From Sphingomonadaceae bacterium (GTDB lineage: Bacteria > Pseudomonadota > Alphaproteobacteria > Sphingomonadales > Sphingomonadaceae): a stretch of 64,000 bases of DNA. The notes under the pieces were generated by a model. That model ran no database searches. It saw nothing but the letters and a program-made list of their open reading frames with translations, and was not told where the DNA came from. The stretch covers positions 1-64,000 of the forward strand of contig CAHJWP010000001.1 of the NCBI GenBank assembly GCA_903642255.1, read 5' to 3'. The position numbers and the translations under genes were made by a program. Below, piece by piece: positions 29,113 to 37,228 of the stretch (positions within the stretch are counted from its first letter, which is position 1; every line of letters begins with the position of its first letter).

Positions 29113-30196
29113 CTACCCTGCGCTCGCCATCAACTTGGCGGCGCGGGCCTCAAGCTCGAGGCGGGCGTCCTGGTGCGGGCGGTCGCGCGCGACGGCGGTG
29201 ATGCCCTAGACGAAGTCGTAGATGCTCTTCGGTGGACGGCCTTCCTCGCCGAGCACGGTGGCGATGATCGTCGTCGTCTCGGCTTTCGAGAATCGGCGCT
29301 TGCGCAAGAAGGTCTCGCGGTCCTTGTCGCTGCGCGCGACGATGCGCTCGCGGGCTGCCCGGATGCCGCTGACGAACGCCCCCGCCGAGCTGTCGGCAAA
29401 GCGTTCGAGCGCGGGTGCGGCCTGGTGCGCGAAGCGGTGCGCCGCGAACTTGCTGTGGCGGATCGAGACCTCCTCGAAGCCCTCGGCACCCCAGATATTG
29501 CGGTTCATGCAGACGGCACGCAGGAAGAACGACGCCATCCCCAGCGTCTTCGAGCCGACCTCCGAGTTCCAGCAGTAGAAGCCGCGGAAGTAGAGATCGG
29601 GATCGCCGTTCGGTAGCCGACCCGCCTCGATCGGGTGGGTGTCATCGACGAGGAAAGAAAGACGTCGCGGTCGCTGGCGTACAGGGTCGTCGTATCCTTG
29701 GTCACCTCCACGAACGGGTTATGCGTCATCGTCGACCATCGAGCGTGCCGGGCACCTTCCAGCGCGTGTCGCCGACGCCGACGCCGGCGATCCGCATCAC
29801 CGCCTCGACCGTTCGTGATCCCAGATCCGGCCACAGTCGGGACCGGTGACTGCACGGAGTTCGACACGGCCGTCATCGGCCTCGAGCGTCTTGACCAGTT
29901 CCGCTCGGTGCGATGCCAGCCGTGCTGAAGGTTGATGCCGGCGAGCGGCGCAGGCAGCTGGCGCAGGTATCCGGCAGGCGCACCGACGAGTCCGCACAGT
30001 TGGCCGAACGACCAGTGGGTCGGGACGACCGGTTCGGGACAATCGGGGATCGCCAGCGACAGGCGGCTGACGTCGTTGGTGCGTGTCTCGACGTGCAGCG
30101 ACTTGGTATCGACGGTGCGGGCGGTGGCGCGTTCGGCGCGGCTGCGCACCGCGTCGTGCAGGACGCTGACTGGCGGCGCAGCCAGCTATCGGCCAT
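29113..30196 (-). pseudogene. Broken DUF932 (phage/plasmid-like) protein
   Basis: The leftward reading starts near ATG 30196 (MADSWLRRQ) and shifts frame to VLHDAVRSRAERATARTVDTK and PTHWSFGQLCGLVGAPAGYL. It shifts again through AELVKTLEADDGRVELRAVTG and WSTMTHNPFVEVTKDTTTLY. It ends with MASFFLRAVCMNRNIWGAEGF and KAETTTIIATVLGEEGRPPK. An amber codon (TAG at 29206-29208) then interrupts IYDFV before GITAVARDRPHQDARLELEA, where homologues have Gln. The frame closes at 29113. At least three frameshifts and one nonsense codon are present. DUF932 proteins are common accessory genes of sphingomonad plasmids. Confidence 0.75.
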
Positions 30197-30406
30197 CTGT
30201 GTGCACACCTGCTCGGCCGCCGCAGGCACGGCGGCGGCGAACGGAGCGTCTGCGTCCCAATCGTGACGACGCGCCGTGTGCCGGACCATCGTCGCCGGTG
30301 GCGCCAACACCCTCCGTGCCAGCTGCCGATCTGTAAAATAGCGCGCCTTGGTAGCGCGCACCGGCGGCAGGCCGGAGCGGGTCGGTGCGAAGCACAACAC
30401 ATGCTC
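30197..30406 (-). pseudogene. TraG/VirD4 fragment with internal deletion
   Basis: Leftward reading EHVLCFAPTRSG is joined directly to LPPVRATKARYFTDRQLARR, then RHDWDADAPFAAAVPAAAEQ. These match two distant parts of the intact traG in this window: the start of Walker A near residue 150 and the C-terminal region near residue 530. About 370 codons are missing between them. Both sides carry Ser-Gly at the joint, so the deletion may have used microhomology. It differs from the local traG at several residues, so it derives from a related rather than identical element. Confidence 0.8.
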
Positions 30407-30564
30407 AACCGCTACCATGCTCAAGAGCTGAGCCTCGCCACCGCGGCGATCGGCGACCTCCGTGTCACCGGTGCGTTCCGGGCAAGCGACCTCGAAGGCT
30501 TCGCCCAAGCGGTGGCGGCTGCGTTCAACCTGAGCGTCGTGCATCAGCCCGGCGGCTCCATCAT
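30407..30564 (+). pseudogene. Inverted partial copy of the FecR gene 3' part
   Basis: About 158 bp that match, in reverse orientation and with roughly ten mismatches, the segment 33000-33157 encoding the C-terminal part of the FecR protein (ATAAIGDLRVTGAFRASDLE, FNLSVVHQPGGSI). It is flanked by the TraG fragment on one side and the cut end of IS66 on the other. It has no start or promoter of its own and is a scrap of a duplication or of a related sigma/FecR cassette. Confidence 0.8.
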
Positions 30565-30753
30565 GAAGGCCGCGATGATGCTGTTCAGCCGCGCGATCTC
30601 GCCATCGGCTTCGGCCTGGGCGATGGCCCTCAACTCGGCGTCGGCGTTGATGCGCTCGACCTCCGCCGTAAGAAGCTCGGTCTTGGCGTTGGCGGCGACG
30701 ATCATGGCGCGGAGCACCTCGGGATCGTCGGGAAGATCAGCTGCAGCGAGCAT
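30565..30753 (-). pseudogene. tnpC: IS66 transposase TnpC, N-terminal remnant
   Basis: Leftward from ATG 30753 the reading LAAADLPDDPEVLRAMIVAA, then ELLTAEVERINADAELRA and EIARLNSII, is the coiled-coil N-terminus of the IS66 transposase. The catalytic DDE domain, more than 400 residues, is absent. The last codons of the open frame (EPPG) come from the FecR fragment. Confidence 0.8.
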
Positions 30754-30832
30754 GACAGGGGCAGTGAATCACGCGCGCACGCGCATCGAGGGCTTCGGCC
30801 GATATGAGTCAATCTACCGCAGATACAATGCG

Positions 30833-31195
30833 TTAGCCTGATATCTGCGACACTCTGGTCCGCCTTGCCTGATGCACGCGACGCCAGTCCAGGCCTTCGA
30901 GCAAGGCGCCGAGCTGGGCGGCGGTCAGCCGCATCACACCATCATGGACCGACGGCCAGCTGAAGGCACCGGCCTCCAGCTTCTTGGCCATCAGGCACAG
31001 GCCCGATCCATCCCGCCAGACCAGCTTCACCCGGTCGGCCTTCTTGGCGCGGAACACATAAACGACGCCGGAGAACGGATCGCCGCTGAGTTGCGCCGTC
31101 ACCAGTGCCGCCAACCCGTCCATCCCCTTGCGGAAATCCACCGGCCGCGTCGCGACCAGCACGCGGGTCGCACCGTTCGGCCCCGGCGCCGTCAA
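30833..31195 (-). CDS. tnpB: IS66 family accessory protein TnpB
   Basis: A 120-residue IS66 Orf2-like protein. The characteristic block RPVDFRKGMDGLAALV is followed by DPFSGVVYVFRAKKADRVKL and LVWRDGSGLCLMAKKLEAG. TTG start at 31195 overlaps the tnpA stop (TTGA), the usual coupling within IS66. The gene is intact although its element is not. Confidence 0.9.
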   Translation of the reverse strand: MTAPGPNGATRVLVATRPVDFRKGMDGLAALVTAQLSGDPFSGVVYVFRAKKADRVKLVWRDGSGLCLMAKKLEAGAFSWPSVHDGVMRLTAAQLGALLEGLDWRRVHQARRTRVSQISG

Positions 31196-31650
31196 CGACT
31201 GCCCTTCAGCGCATCCAGTACCGCCGCGATCAGCGTCGCATCGGTACCGCGGCCGATCCGCACCGAAATACCGTCCATGCTCACCTCGATCGAGGCTGGG
31301 CTACTGCCGCGACGCGCAGACCAACGTCGTCACGGAGATGTGGCCGCCCGTGTTACCGGTAGCGGTGCCGGAACGTCTTCAGGCTCGACAATCACCGGTA
31401 CGAACAATGGCGGTTCGGCGGTCTCCACCGGACGGCGCAGCTGCCGCCGCCACGTGAACAGCTGGCTGGGGCAGATGCCGTTGCGGCGCGCCACGTCACA
31501 GACGGTGATGCCGTCGCCAGCATAGCTCTCGGCAACGATCCGCGCCTTCTCATCATCGGACCAGGGTCGCCGCCGCCTCGTGCCGGTGAAAAGCTCAATC
31601 CACGCCGCACGACCGCCCATCGAGCTAGCATCGTCACATGACATCATCAT
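31192..31650 (-). pseudogene. tnpA: IS66 accessory protein TnpA, interrupted by an in-frame stop
   Basis: From ATG 31650 the HTH part is clear (WSDDEKARIVAESYAGDG, DVARRNGICPSQLFTWRRQL). A TGA at 31330-31332 stops the frame. The same frame continues downstream with the normal C-terminus SIEVSMDGISVRIGRGTDAT and LIAAVLDALKG to the true stop at 31192. A single nonsense change therefore separates the two halves. Confidence 0.75.
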
Positions 31651-31749
31651 AGCATCAGCACCGCCAGCCGAGGGGACCAGCAGGACTCGCGGGTTACGCT
31701 GTCATCAGCAAGGCGGGGTCAGCACAGCGCTTACATCGAAGGCCTTTGC

Positions 31750-32862
31750 TTAAACTGACAGCGATCTCGGAGAGCACGTCAGGGGTACGACCGACATGGT
31801 CGCCCCTCCGGCATGGAGGATGGCATCTTCCAACGTCCGGCCATCGGCGGCGATGATCGTCCCCGGATTGGAAAAGTCCTTCCGGTAATCTGGTCCGCCG
31901 AACGGGCGGAGGTCTTCGGTCGCATAGGCCCGGTCGCTGGCGGGTAGGTGCCCGCGCTGGTAATATTCATAGCCGATGACGAAGTGGCCGGTCGACCAGT
32001 GGTGACCGAACAACTGGCTGATCTGGGCTTCGTCGAAGCCGTTCGCCACGCCGTAGCGCGCGCGGGTTTCGGCACCGTCGAAGTCGTTGCGCAGCTTGAT
32101 GTTGACGACACCGGCGACGGCGTCCGAGCCGTAGAGTGCCGACGCACCGTCGGCGAGGACCTCGATTCGGTCGATCGCCGATGACGGGATCAGACTGAGA
32201 TCGCTGAAGGCCCCGAACAGGCCCCCGAGCGCGGGCCGATTGCCGTCGATCAGGACCAGCGTCGAGGTGGTGCCAAGGCCGCGCAGGTTGACGCTCGATC
32301 CGAACCCGGTGTTGGCGGTGGCGTCGTTGCGAACCGAGACGCCGACCGACGCTTCGTTGGGGCCGCCGCCGAAGTTCTGCGGCAGCGACTGGAGGATTTG
32401 CTGCGTCGTCGCATAGCCGCTGCGGTCGATCTCGGCCCGGTCGATGGTGATGACCGACGACCCGACCGGACCGGCACCGTGAATGCGGGTGCCGGTGACG
32501 ACGATGTCGGTCGTCGCCGGGCGCTCGGCGACGGCCGGCGGGTCGGCGGGTTTGACGACGAGGCTCTGACCGACGACGATGGTATGCAGGCCGGAACCTT
32601 GCAGCAGAATCGCGATCGCCTGATCGGCCGTGTACCGCCCGGTCAGTGCCGATGCCTGTTTGCCGTCGAGGAGGCTGGTCGGCGCGACGAGGTTGCGGCC
32701 CGAGGCCAGGGCGACGGCGCGCAGCGAGGTGCCAAGCGCCTGCGCCGGAAGGTGGAAATCATGTTGACCGGTGCCCTGCGCGAGGGCCGCGGACGCCGCG
32801 ATCAGCACCGCGGCGCAGCCCACACCGCGTGCCGCGGTCGCCAACAGTCGTGCCGGTTTCAT
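31750..32862 (-). pseudogene. TonB-dependent receptor truncated beside IS66
   Basis: Intact 5' part of a transducer-type TonB receptor. It has a signal peptide (MKPARLLATAARGVGCAAVL), an STN domain for signalling to an anti-sigma factor (DFHLPAQALGTSLRAVALAS, then YTADQAIAILLQGSGL) and a plug domain (IVVTGTRIHG, LIDGNRPALGG, VLADGASALYGSDAVAGVVN). It ends after 370 codons, about 15 bp before the IS66 terminus, without the beta-barrel (intact receptors run to 700-1000 residues). It cannot form a channel, although the STN/plug part might still be made. It sits downstream of the FecR gene. Confidence 0.88.
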
Positions 32863-32941
32863 GGTTGTTTCCCCACCTGGACGCCGATTAGCGGCGTCGC
32901 TCGAAGGAGGGGACGACAGTGGGAGCGTTTGCCCCCCGGAT

Positions 32942-33973
32942 TTATTTTAGGGGCGCTGCCGTGCCGGCCGCGGCGAGGATGATGGAGCCGCCGGGCTGAT
33001 GCACGACGCTCAGGTTGAACGCAGCCGCCATCGCCTCGGCGAAGCCTTCGAGGTCGCTCGCCCGGAACGCACCGGTGACCCGGAGGTCGCCGATCGCCGC
33101 GGTGGCGAGGCTCAGCTTCTCGGCATGGTAGCGATTGATTGCCGTGACCGCCTCGTCAAGCCGGATGTCGTTGAAGTCGAGCATCCCGGATGCCCAGAGC
33201 CGGTCGCCGTCCCGGGCTGGCACGGGTGCGGCGAGCTGATGGACGGCGTCGAATGTCATTTCCTGATCGGGTTCGAGGGTGCGCGACGTCGCGCCCGGAC
33301 CCTCAGCCGCCGGCCGGCGCACTTCGATCGCCCCCCGCAGGAGGACGACCTTGACGCCGGCCGGTGTCAGGCTGACCTCGAAGATCGTCCCATGGGCGAT
33401 CACCATCCCGATGCCGACGTGAACGACGAACGGCCGGCGAAGATCGTGGGCGACCTCGAACCGCGCGCGGCCGGCATCGAGCCACAACTGCCGTTGCGAC
33501 CCGGAAAAATCGGTCCTGACGACCGACGCGGTATCGATCGTCAGCCGCGACCCGTCGGCCAGCAGCACGGTGCGCACCTCGCCGATTCCGGTCGTGAACC
33601 GCGGTTCTGCGGCGGCGATCTCGCGCGTCGGCGATAAAGCCGCGAAGTACCGACTGCCGATCGGGATGCCGAACAGCGCAACCGCCACAAGGCCCGCCGC
33701 CGCAGCGTAACCCGCGCTTGGATGCCGCGCGAGGAAGCCTGCGCGCCGCAACCGGCGCGCCCTGCCGAATTCGGTGTTGCCGATGAAGGCGGTTCGCTCG
33801 GAAGTCTGCGTGAGCCGGTCGTAGGCGATGCCGTGCGCCGGATCGGCCGCGCGCCAGGCGTCGAACCGCGCCACGTCAGCGTCGTCGTACGGACCGTGGA
33901 GCCGCGCGAACCACGCGGCCGCCTCCCGGCGAACCGCTTCGCCGAGCGGGTCACGGCGGCTGGGGCCGGTCAT
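32942..33973 (-). CDS. FecR-family anti-sigma/transmembrane sensor
   Basis: A 343-residue inner-membrane regulator. The N-terminal DUF4880 domain (AAAWFARLHGPYDDADVARFDAW) is cytoplasmic and binds the sigma factor. One transmembrane segment lies near residues 85-105 (YAAAAGLVAVALFGIPIG). The periplasmic FecR domain (EVRTVLLADGSRLTIDTASV, then RPFVVHVGIGMVIAHGTIFEV) and a C-terminal STN-contacting part follow. ATG at 33973 overlaps the sigma-factor stop by 4 bp. Its 3' part is duplicated in inverted form at 30407-30564. Confidence 0.9.
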   Translation of the reverse strand: MTGPSRRDPLGEAVRREAAAWFARLHGPYDDADVARFDAWRAADPAHGIAYDRLTQTSERTAFIGNTEFGRARRLRRAGFLARHPSAGYAAAAGLVAVALFGIPIGSRYFAALSPTREIAAAEPRFTTGIGEVRTVLLADGSRLTIDTASVVRTDFSGSQRQLWLDAGRARFEVAHDLRRPFVVHVGIGMVIAHGTIFEVSLTPAGVKVVLLRGAIEVRRPAAEGPGATSRTLEPDQEMTFDAVHQLAAPVPARDGDRLWASGMLDFNDIRLDEAVTAINRYHAEKLSLATAAIGDLRVTGAFRASDLEGFAEAMAAAFNLSVVHQPGGSIILAAAGTAAPLK

Positions 33974-34464
33974 CGGTCGGTGAGAAGCCGATCGAGGTGG
34001 GCAATGGCGCGGCTCATCTGCTTCTCGACACCTTTGATACTCAATCCCGTTCGCGCGGCGATCTCGGCATAGGTATAGCCATCAAGCCGATGCGCCATGA
34101 AAATTTCGCGGGTCAGCGGCTTCAGCCGGGCCATCGCCTGCTCGAGCCGCTTGAGCATGTCGCGCGCTTCCAGTCGGGCGATGGCATCGGTAACCGGAAG
34201 CAGATCCTCCTCGCCGTCCCAGAGCTGAAGGTGAGCCGGCCGTCGACTCGCCGCTTTGGCGGCATCGCGCGCGAGATTTTGTGCGCTTTTGTGCAGATAG
34301 CCTTCGGGACAATCGATCGCCATCAGGCGCTCGGGAGGAAGCGCGAGAACACGCAGGAAGGTCGCCTGGAGCAGATCATCGGCGCCGTCGGACGTCGCAT
34401 GACGCCGCAGAAAACGCAGCAATCGCGCCTTCTGCTGCCTATAGAGGGTATCGAAGGACGGCAT
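33970..34464 (-). CDS. ECF RNA polymerase sigma factor (FecI-like)
   Basis: A 164-residue sigma-70 factor of the extracytoplasmic-function group. Region 2 is TLYRQQKARLLRFLRR and DDLLQATFLRVLALP. Region 4 HTH is YTYAEIAARTGLSIKGVEKQMSRAIAHLD. I place the start at ATG 34464 (MPSFDTLY). The open frame extends upstream, but that part is low-complexity and unlike sigma factors. With FecR and the STN receptor it forms a cell-surface signalling cassette whose receptor is now broken. Confidence 0.9.
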   Translation of the reverse strand: MPSFDTLYRQQKARLLRFLRRHATSDGADDLLQATFLRVLALPPERLMAIDCPEGYLHKSAQNLARDAAKAASRRPAHLQLWDGEEDLLPVTDAIARLEARDMLKRLEQAMARLKPLTREIFMAHRLDGYTYAEIAARTGLSIKGVEKQMSRAIAHLDRLLTDR

Positions 34465-35010
34465 CGTTCCTTCGAACGACCGGTCCGGCGGCGACGGATC
34501 CGGCAGCGGACTCTCCAGCGGCGGTCGCGTCGCCGTCAGACGCACGGGAGCAATTCCGCGTCGTATGTGATGGGTACAGGTGAGACGATGGGCATCCTGT
34601 CGGCTCCGCTGGCGAGGCGAAGCCGGCGGAAGCCGGGTGTTGAGAACATGCTTGAACATGCGCCGACGCTTTTAGCCGCGAACGGCCTTGACATAGGCGT
34701 CGGCCACCCGGCCGCACCGATGGCGGGTTCGTGTTCCAAGCGAGGTTCTCACGCCTCGGCGCCGCATCCGGGCAACGCCGTATCAGACTAGAATCATTGG
34801 TCGCCAATGCAAGCGTCGACGCCGCCGCGGTCAGCCGTGCCGTGTCAGATGGATTGCCCGGCCGATCCGATCAGCCGACCTTCCAGGGGTGGGGGTCGAT
34901 TTCTGCGAGATCGATTATCGACCTCCCCCACCGCCGTTTCCGGCCGCCATGGTGCTCGTCAGAACCCGCCGCCTTGTCGCGGCGCGCCACGCCAGCTCAG
35001 GAGCCGCAAC
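34465..35010. other. Gene-free junction between sigma cassette and mobile backbone
   Basis: About 545 bp with no supportable gene. A long imperfect inverted repeat lies at about 34888-34933 (GTGGGGGTCGAT against ATCGACCTCCCCCAC), overlapping smaller GATCGAT/ATCGAC symmetry. This is the transition from the sigma/FecR cassette to the plasmid-type genes and probably includes the promoter of the HTH gene and an element boundary. Confidence 0.4.
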
Positions 35011-35292
35011 ATGTCCGCCAACGCCGCCGGTCTTCCGCCGCGCTACCTGCGAACGCCCGAGGCCGCGCGAATCCTGAGCCTCTCGTACCGTACCCTCGAG
35101 AAGCATCGCTGCTACGGGACAGGGCCGCGCTACTCGAAGGTCGGCGGCCGCGTCGTCTACCGGCTCGACGATCTCGAGGCGTGGGTCGATCGCGGCATGA
35201 AGTCGTCGACCAGCGATCCCGGCATCGACACGGTGCTACCCGCCAAGCGTCACGCTGCCATCGCGCCGGCGTACGTCGGCGGCAATCGCTGA
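35011..35292 (+). CDS. Small helix-turn-helix protein (AlpA/excisionase-like)
   Basis: A 93-residue DNA-binding protein. The winged HTH of the MerR/excisionase type is RYLRTPEAARILSLSYRTLEKHRCYGTGPRYSKVGGRVVYRLDDLEAWVD. AGGAG lies 9 bp ahead of ATG 35011. Proteins of this type regularly precede the RepA/ParA block of sphingomonad plasmids and ICEs, where they regulate replication or excision. Confidence 0.85.
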   Translation: MSANAAGLPPRYLRTPEAARILSLSYRTLEKHRCYGTGPRYSKVGGRVVYRLDDLEAWVDRGMKSSTSDPGIDTVLPAKRHAAIAPAYVGGNR

Positions 35293-35304
35293 GCCAGTCG
35301 CACC

Positions 35305-36354
35305 GTGTCACGGACATCCCGCATACGAGCTTCCGAGCGCGACCAACTCGAACTGTTCCGCCCGACCGCGCGTAACATCGCCCCGCGCGATGCGCAGGAT
35401 CTCATGGCCTATCCGTTCTTTAGCCTGGCGAAGTCGCGGCGGACCAAGCCGATCGATTTTCACGCCGGCGACATCAGCGTCCGCGTCGATGCCGATCATG
35501 CTATCGGCATGGCGACGATCTGGGACGCTGATATCCTGATTTGGGCGGCGAGCCAGATCGTCGATGCTCGCGACGCAGGGTTTCCGACATCGCGCCTGAT
35601 GGCGACGACACCGCACGAAATCCTGACCTTCATCGGTCGCGGCACCTCGGTACGCGACTACCTCCGGCTCAAGGCCGCGCTCGACCGCCTGCAGGCGACC
35701 ACCATCGCGACCTCGATCCGGCAGCCGACTGGCCGGCGAATGCACCGCTTCTCGTGGATCAACGAGTGGAAGGAGCGTGCCGACGTGCAAGGGCGCGTCA
35801 TGGGCGTTGAGCTGATCCTGCCCGACTGGTTCTATTCCGCAGTGCTCGACGACGCCCTCGTCCTAACCATCGACCCGGCATATTTCGAGCTGCTCGGCGG
35901 GCTGGAGCGCTGGCTCTACCGCGTCGTCCGCAAGCACGGCGGCCATCAGCGCGGCGGATGGCAGTTCGATCTCCGCCATCTGCACCTGAAGTCGGGTAGC
36001 CTGTCGCCGCTGCGCCGGTTCGCGTTCGAACTACGCGAGCTCGTCCGCCGTCAGCCGTTGCCGGGCTACCGGCTCGGCCTCGTCATCGAGCCAAGGCGGA
36101 CACTGCTGACATTCGCACTCGCTTGTGGACAGCCTGTGAAACCGCTCGTGCTATCGGGAACATCGGGGCACGTGCTATCGGGAACACCCGGCTCGTGCTA
36201 TCGGGAACAAAAATCCGGCCTAAGCCTCGGATATCATGCGGCGATCTCGCTCCGTAACTTAGAGTCTAACCAAGTATCTAACTTGGTTGTAGAGCGTGGA
36301 CGATCTGGAGGTGGTTCTCGAGCCGTCAGTGCCACGCGCAGGCCGACGCGATGA
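35305..36354 (+). CDS. repA: Plasmid replication initiator RepA (RPA family)
   Basis: A 349-residue protein of the replication-initiator family found on alphaproteobacterial plasmids. Typical parts are [60 protein letters not shown] and [23 protein letters not shown] start at 35305. The last 60 or so codons are low-complexity because they contain three DNA repeats (VLSGTSG / VLSGTPG), which look like iterons embedded in the gene. Its TGA overlaps the parA ATG (ATGA). The presence of RepA means the element may replicate autonomously or be an ICE that uses RepA after excision. Confidence 0.88.
   Translation: MSRTSRIRASERDQLELFRPTARNIAPRDAQDLMAYPFFSLAKSRRTKPIDFHAGDISVRVDADHAIGMATIWDADILIWAASQIVDARDAGFPTSRLMATTPHEILTFIGRGTSVRDYLRLKAALDRLQATTIATSIRQPTGRRMHRFSWINEWKERADVQGRVMGVELILPDWFYSAVLDDALVLTIDPAYFELLGGLERWLYRVVRKHGGHQRGGWQFDLRHLHLKSGSLSPLRRFAFELRELVRRQPLPGYRLGLVIEPRRTLLTFALACGQPVKPLVLSGTSGHVLSGTPGSCYREQKSGLSLGYHAAISLRNLESNQVSNLVVERGRSGGGSRAVSATRRPTR
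36147..36209 (+). repeat. Three 16-bp iteron-like direct repeats in the repA 3' end
   Basis: CGTGCTATCGGGAACA occurs exactly at 36147-36162, 36171-36186 and 36194-36209, a pitch of 24 and 23 bp. Perfect conservation across a repeat that is read in shifting frames (VLSG, VLSG, CYRE) shows that selection or origin is at the DNA level. RepA-binding iterons are the natural interpretation. Confidence 0.7.
36268..36288. promoter_or_regulatory. Perfect palindrome before parA
   Basis: AACCAAGT and ACTTGGTT flank ATCTA, inside a locally AT-rich patch at the very end of repA and 63 bp before the parA ATG. The position suits a ParA/RHH-protein operator or centromere-like site. Confidence 0.5.
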
Positions 36355-36989
36355 TCGTCGCCTTGCTCAACCAGAAGGGTGGGGTCGGCAAGACCACGCT
36401 GGCGCTCCACCTCGCCGGTCGATGGGCCGGAAAGGGAAGGCGAGTTCTCGTCGTCGATGCCGATCCGCAGGGGTCGGCACTCGACTGGTCGGAGCAGCGC
36501 GCCAGTCTTGGCCATCCCAGGTTGTTCGGTGTCCTCGGGCTGCCACGCGAGACGCTGCACCGCGAGCTTCCGGCGATCGCCGCCGACGTCGATCACGTCA
36601 TCGTCGATGGTGCGCCGCGCATTGCCGGCGTCGCGCGATCGGCGTTGCTGGCGGCCGATGTCGTTATCGTGCCCGCGACGCCGTCGCCGCTCGATGGCTG
36701 GGCCTCGGCCGAGATGCTGCGCTTGCTCGACGAGGCGCGCGTGTTCCGGCCTGACCTCATCGCGCGGATGGTGCTCAATCGCTGCGCGACCCGGACTGTC
36801 ATCGCCCGCGAGACCGCCGAGGCGATGGCCGGCCAGGAGCCGCCGGTGCTTGCCGCCCGTATCGGGCAGCGCGTCATCTTCGCCGAGGCGGCCGCAACCG
36901 GCCAGCTCGCTCACGAACTTGATCCCGGCAGCCTCGCCGCGGCCGAGATCGCGGCGCTGGCGGCCGAAGTCGAAGGATTCAAGCGGTGA
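36351..36989 (+). CDS. parA: ParA-family partition ATPase
   Basis: A 212-residue Walker-type ATPase without an N-terminal HTH (type Ib-like). The deviant Walker A is [20 protein letters not shown], Walker A' [11 protein letters not shown], and Walker [18 protein letters not shown]. It segregates the element with the small RHH protein encoded next. It overlaps repA (ATGA) and the RHH gene (GTGA), giving one operon. Confidence 0.93.
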   Translation: MIVALLNQKGGVGKTTLALHLAGRWAGKGRRVLVVDADPQGSALDWSEQRASLGHPRLFGVLGLPRETLHRELPAIAADVDHVIVDGAPRIAGVARSALLAADVVIVPATPSPLDGWASAEMLRLLDEARVFRPDLIARMVLNRCATRTVIARETAEAMAGQEPPVLAARIGQRVIFAEAAATGQLAHELDPGSLAAAEIAALAAEVEGFKR

Positions 36990-37228
36990 GCGCGTCCCAA
37001 AAGCCCGCCCGCTTCACCGCGAGACCCGGCAATCCGGATGCGTGGGTCAAGGCCAGCGAACCGCCGCAAGCCAGGGCCGGGCAGTACGATGCCCGGCTGA
37101 CCGTCGATGTCACGACGACACTCCGGGGCCAGATCAAGGTCGCCGCGTTTCGTCGCGGCCTGACCGTCGCCGACATGTTGCGGGCCCTCCTCGCGCGCGA
37201 GTTCGGTGACGACGAGGCGTCGTCATGA
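36986..37228 (+). CDS. Small ribbon-helix-helix partition protein
   Basis: An 80-residue protein with a disordered basic N-terminus and a C-terminal ribbon-helix-helix ([20 protein letters not shown], then [20 protein letters not shown]). It resembles ParG-type centromere-binding partners of short ParA proteins. GTG start overlaps parA by 4 bp. It probably binds the palindrome upstream of parA; that is inference. Confidence 0.75.
   Translation: MSASQKPARFTARPGNPDAWVKASEPPQARAGQYDARLTVDVTTTLRGQIKVAAFRRGLTVADMLRALLAREFGDDEASS

Larger units (their letters stand above)
30565..31734 (-). mobile_element. IS66-family insertion sequence, truncated
   Basis: The element carries the IS66 trio in order tnpA-tnpB-tnpC, read leftward. 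The right boundary is the typical IS66 terminus GTAAGCGCTGTGCTGACC (reading leftward from 31734). The left part is missing: tnpC stops after about 63 codons where FecR-derived DNA begins at 30565, so no second inverted repeat is present. tnpA also contains an in-frame stop. The element is therefore immobile on its own. It abuts the 3' end of a truncated TonB-receptor gene. Confidence 0.85.
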
